From Intestinimonas aquisgranensis (GTDB lineage Bacteria; Bacillota; Clostridia; Oscillospirales; Oscillospiraceae): 13,695 nt of DNA. Below, in pieces: positions 12,743-13,695 of the stretch. The position numbers were made by a program, and so were the translations under genes. Positions within the stretch are counted from its first letter, which is position 1. Each line of letters opens with the position of its first letter. Below the pieces are notes generated by a model. The model did not search any database. It was not told where the DNA came from and saw nothing but the letters and a program-made list of their open reading frames with translations. Location of the stretch: assembly GCA_020687605.1 (NCBI GenBank), contig JAJEQY010000091.1, positions 1 through 13,695 on the forward strand. Reading direction: 5' to 3'.

Positions 12743-13695
12743 TCAGGCGGCGTCGGCCTCAGTCTCGACGGCACCCACCAGGTGCTCGGTGAAGAAGTCG
12801 GTGATGCTCCCCTCCACCATGGCGGTGACGTCGGGCTGGTCGGAGTAGAAGCCGTAGCCGTGGTCAGCGTCGGGTACGATGAGCTCCTCGGCGGCGGGAT
12901 AGGAGGAGACCGTCAGCTTGTTGGTGGCGTCGGTCACCACGTCGTCCTTGTCGCCGTGGATCACCAGCATGGGGCCGGTGTAGTTGTCGATGTTGGCCAG
13001 GGGGTCCACCAGCATGTCGGTGAACCACTGGGCGGACAGAGAGAGGTTCTGACCATACTGAGTGGTATAGTCATAGGAGCCCTTCTCCTCGGCCACAGCG
13101 ATGGCATCCTCCACGGTCATCCCCTCAGGGAGGATGTTGGCGATGGCCTCGTCACCGGGGGTGGACAGGCCGGAGAGGATCAGCGTAGCCTTGTAGGGGT
13201 TGTCCTCGGCGGTGATGATCTCCAGAGCGACACGGCCGCCCATGGAGTAGCCCAGGATGCCCAGCTTGTCGGCGTCCACGGGGTAGTTGGCCACCAGGTA
13301 GTCCTTGGCGGCGTTGGAGTCGGCGATCATGTTGGAGAGGGTGTTCTCGGTAAAGGGCTCGGTGGAGTCGCCGCAGCCGGGGAAGTCCATGCGGATGCTG
13401 GCGATGCCGGCCTCGGCCAGGGCCTCGGCGATGCCGCCGAAGCCGGTGCCCTCATCCTTATTGCCGCCGTGGCCGTGGTTGAGCACAACGGCGGGAAAGG
13501 GACCCTCGCCCACAGGCAGGGTGACCACAGCGGGGATGGTCCGGCCGTTGGCCTCGATGCTCACGGTCTCAGCGATATAGGTGGCCTCGGAGTCGGTCTC
13601 GGTCTCCTCAGCGGGGGTCAGCTTGGAGAAGTTGAGGAGGATGGTGGCCAGCTCGGTGCGGACGGCGGTGCCGTTGGGGTCGAGCAGGTCGCCGG
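12743..13695 (-). CDS. Alpha/beta hydrolase (esterase/peptidase-like) with SLH-domain remnant, 5' end outside window
   Basis: The frame stays open to the window edge, giving 316 visible residues. The first 25 or so read GDLLDPNGTAVRTELATILL then NF, the typical end of an S-layer homology domain (DPNGTATRAEL pattern). An acidic linker (PAEETETDSEAT) follows, then an alpha/beta hydrolase. That has the oxyanion HGHGG loop, DFPGCGDS, nucleophile Ser150 in GYSMGG, Asp250 in HGDKDDVV and His278 in DADHGYG (fragment numbering), so the triad is intact. The catalytic unit resembles cinnamoyl/feruloyl esterase-like and S9-like hydrolases; the substrate cannot be set. I infer export and wall attachment through SLH repeats, with the signal peptide beyond the edge. 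The in-frame GTG at 13564 lacks a ribosome site and would delete the SLH part, so it is rejected. Confidence 0.82.
   Translation of the reverse strand, partial: GDLLDPNGTAVRTELATILLNFSKLTPAEETETDSEATYIAETVSIEANGRTIPAVVTLPVGEGPFPAVVLNHGHGGNKDEGTGFGGIAEALAEAGIASIRMDFPGCGDSTEPFTENTLSNMIADSNAAKDYLVANYPVDADKLGILGYSMGGRVALEIITAEDNPYKATLILSGLSTPGDEAIANILPEGMTVEDAIAVAEEKGSYDYTTQYGQNLSLSAQWFTDMLVDPLANIDNYTGPMLVIHGDKDDVVTDATNKLTVSSYPAAEELIVPDADHGYGFYSDQPDVTAMVEGSITDFFTEHLVGAVETEADAA

Overview
The window comes from a GC-rich anaerobic Firmicute, most likely a butyrate-forming gut member of the Oscillospiraceae (Flavonifractor / Pseudoflavonifractor / Lawsonibacter type). This is inferred, not proven. 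The basis is GC-rich genes with AT-rich promoter gaps, GGAGG-type ribosome sites, sigma-A promoters, U-tract terminators, a T-box leader on thrS, a fragment of an S-layer-homology (SLH) domain, and several short-chain acyl-CoA genes.

Left half (1-7540): a short-chain acyl-CoA / hydroxy-acid module on the + strand. It runs: 3' part of an acyl-CoA dehydrogenase, a double-hotdog MaoC-type (R)-specific enoyl-CoA hydratase, a promoter gap, an (S)-specific crotonase, a strongly structured non-coding stretch, a Pct-type acyl-CoA:acetate/propionate CoA-transferase, a GntP-family permease, a strong terminator, and a second complete butyryl-CoA-type dehydrogenase behind its own promoter and repeat cluster. 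Together these could import a short hydroxy acid (for example 3-hydroxybutyrate), activate it by CoA transfer, dehydrate it to an enoyl-CoA and reduce that to butyryl-CoA. Thiolase, 3-hydroxyacyl-CoA dehydrogenase and EtfAB are not in the window.

Middle (7540-9840): two hairpins, a near-consensus promoter and an overlapping LrgA/LrgB-type membrane gene pair (+), then a convergent CPBP intramembrane protease gene (-). The pair and the protease gene share one long bidirectional terminator hairpin whose base holds both stop codons.

Right part (9840-12030, - strand): thrS for a threonyl-tRNA synthetase that lacks the usual N-terminal TGS domain, preceded by a complete T-box leader (promoter, Stem I, Thr specifier, T-box sequence, terminator). 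Next is a 59-residue acidic small protein (-), divergent from an XRE-family regulator (+) with overlapping -35 elements. The window ends with the 3' part of a gene for an alpha/beta hydrolase (-) that carries the end of an apparent SLH domain, suggesting a wall-anchored esterase.

No tRNA, rRNA, CRISPR array, insertion sequence or prophage gene was seen. The least explained elements are the structured RNA stretch between crotonase and CoA-transferase, the repeat cluster at the second dehydrogenase promoter, and the small protein / XRE divergent pair.
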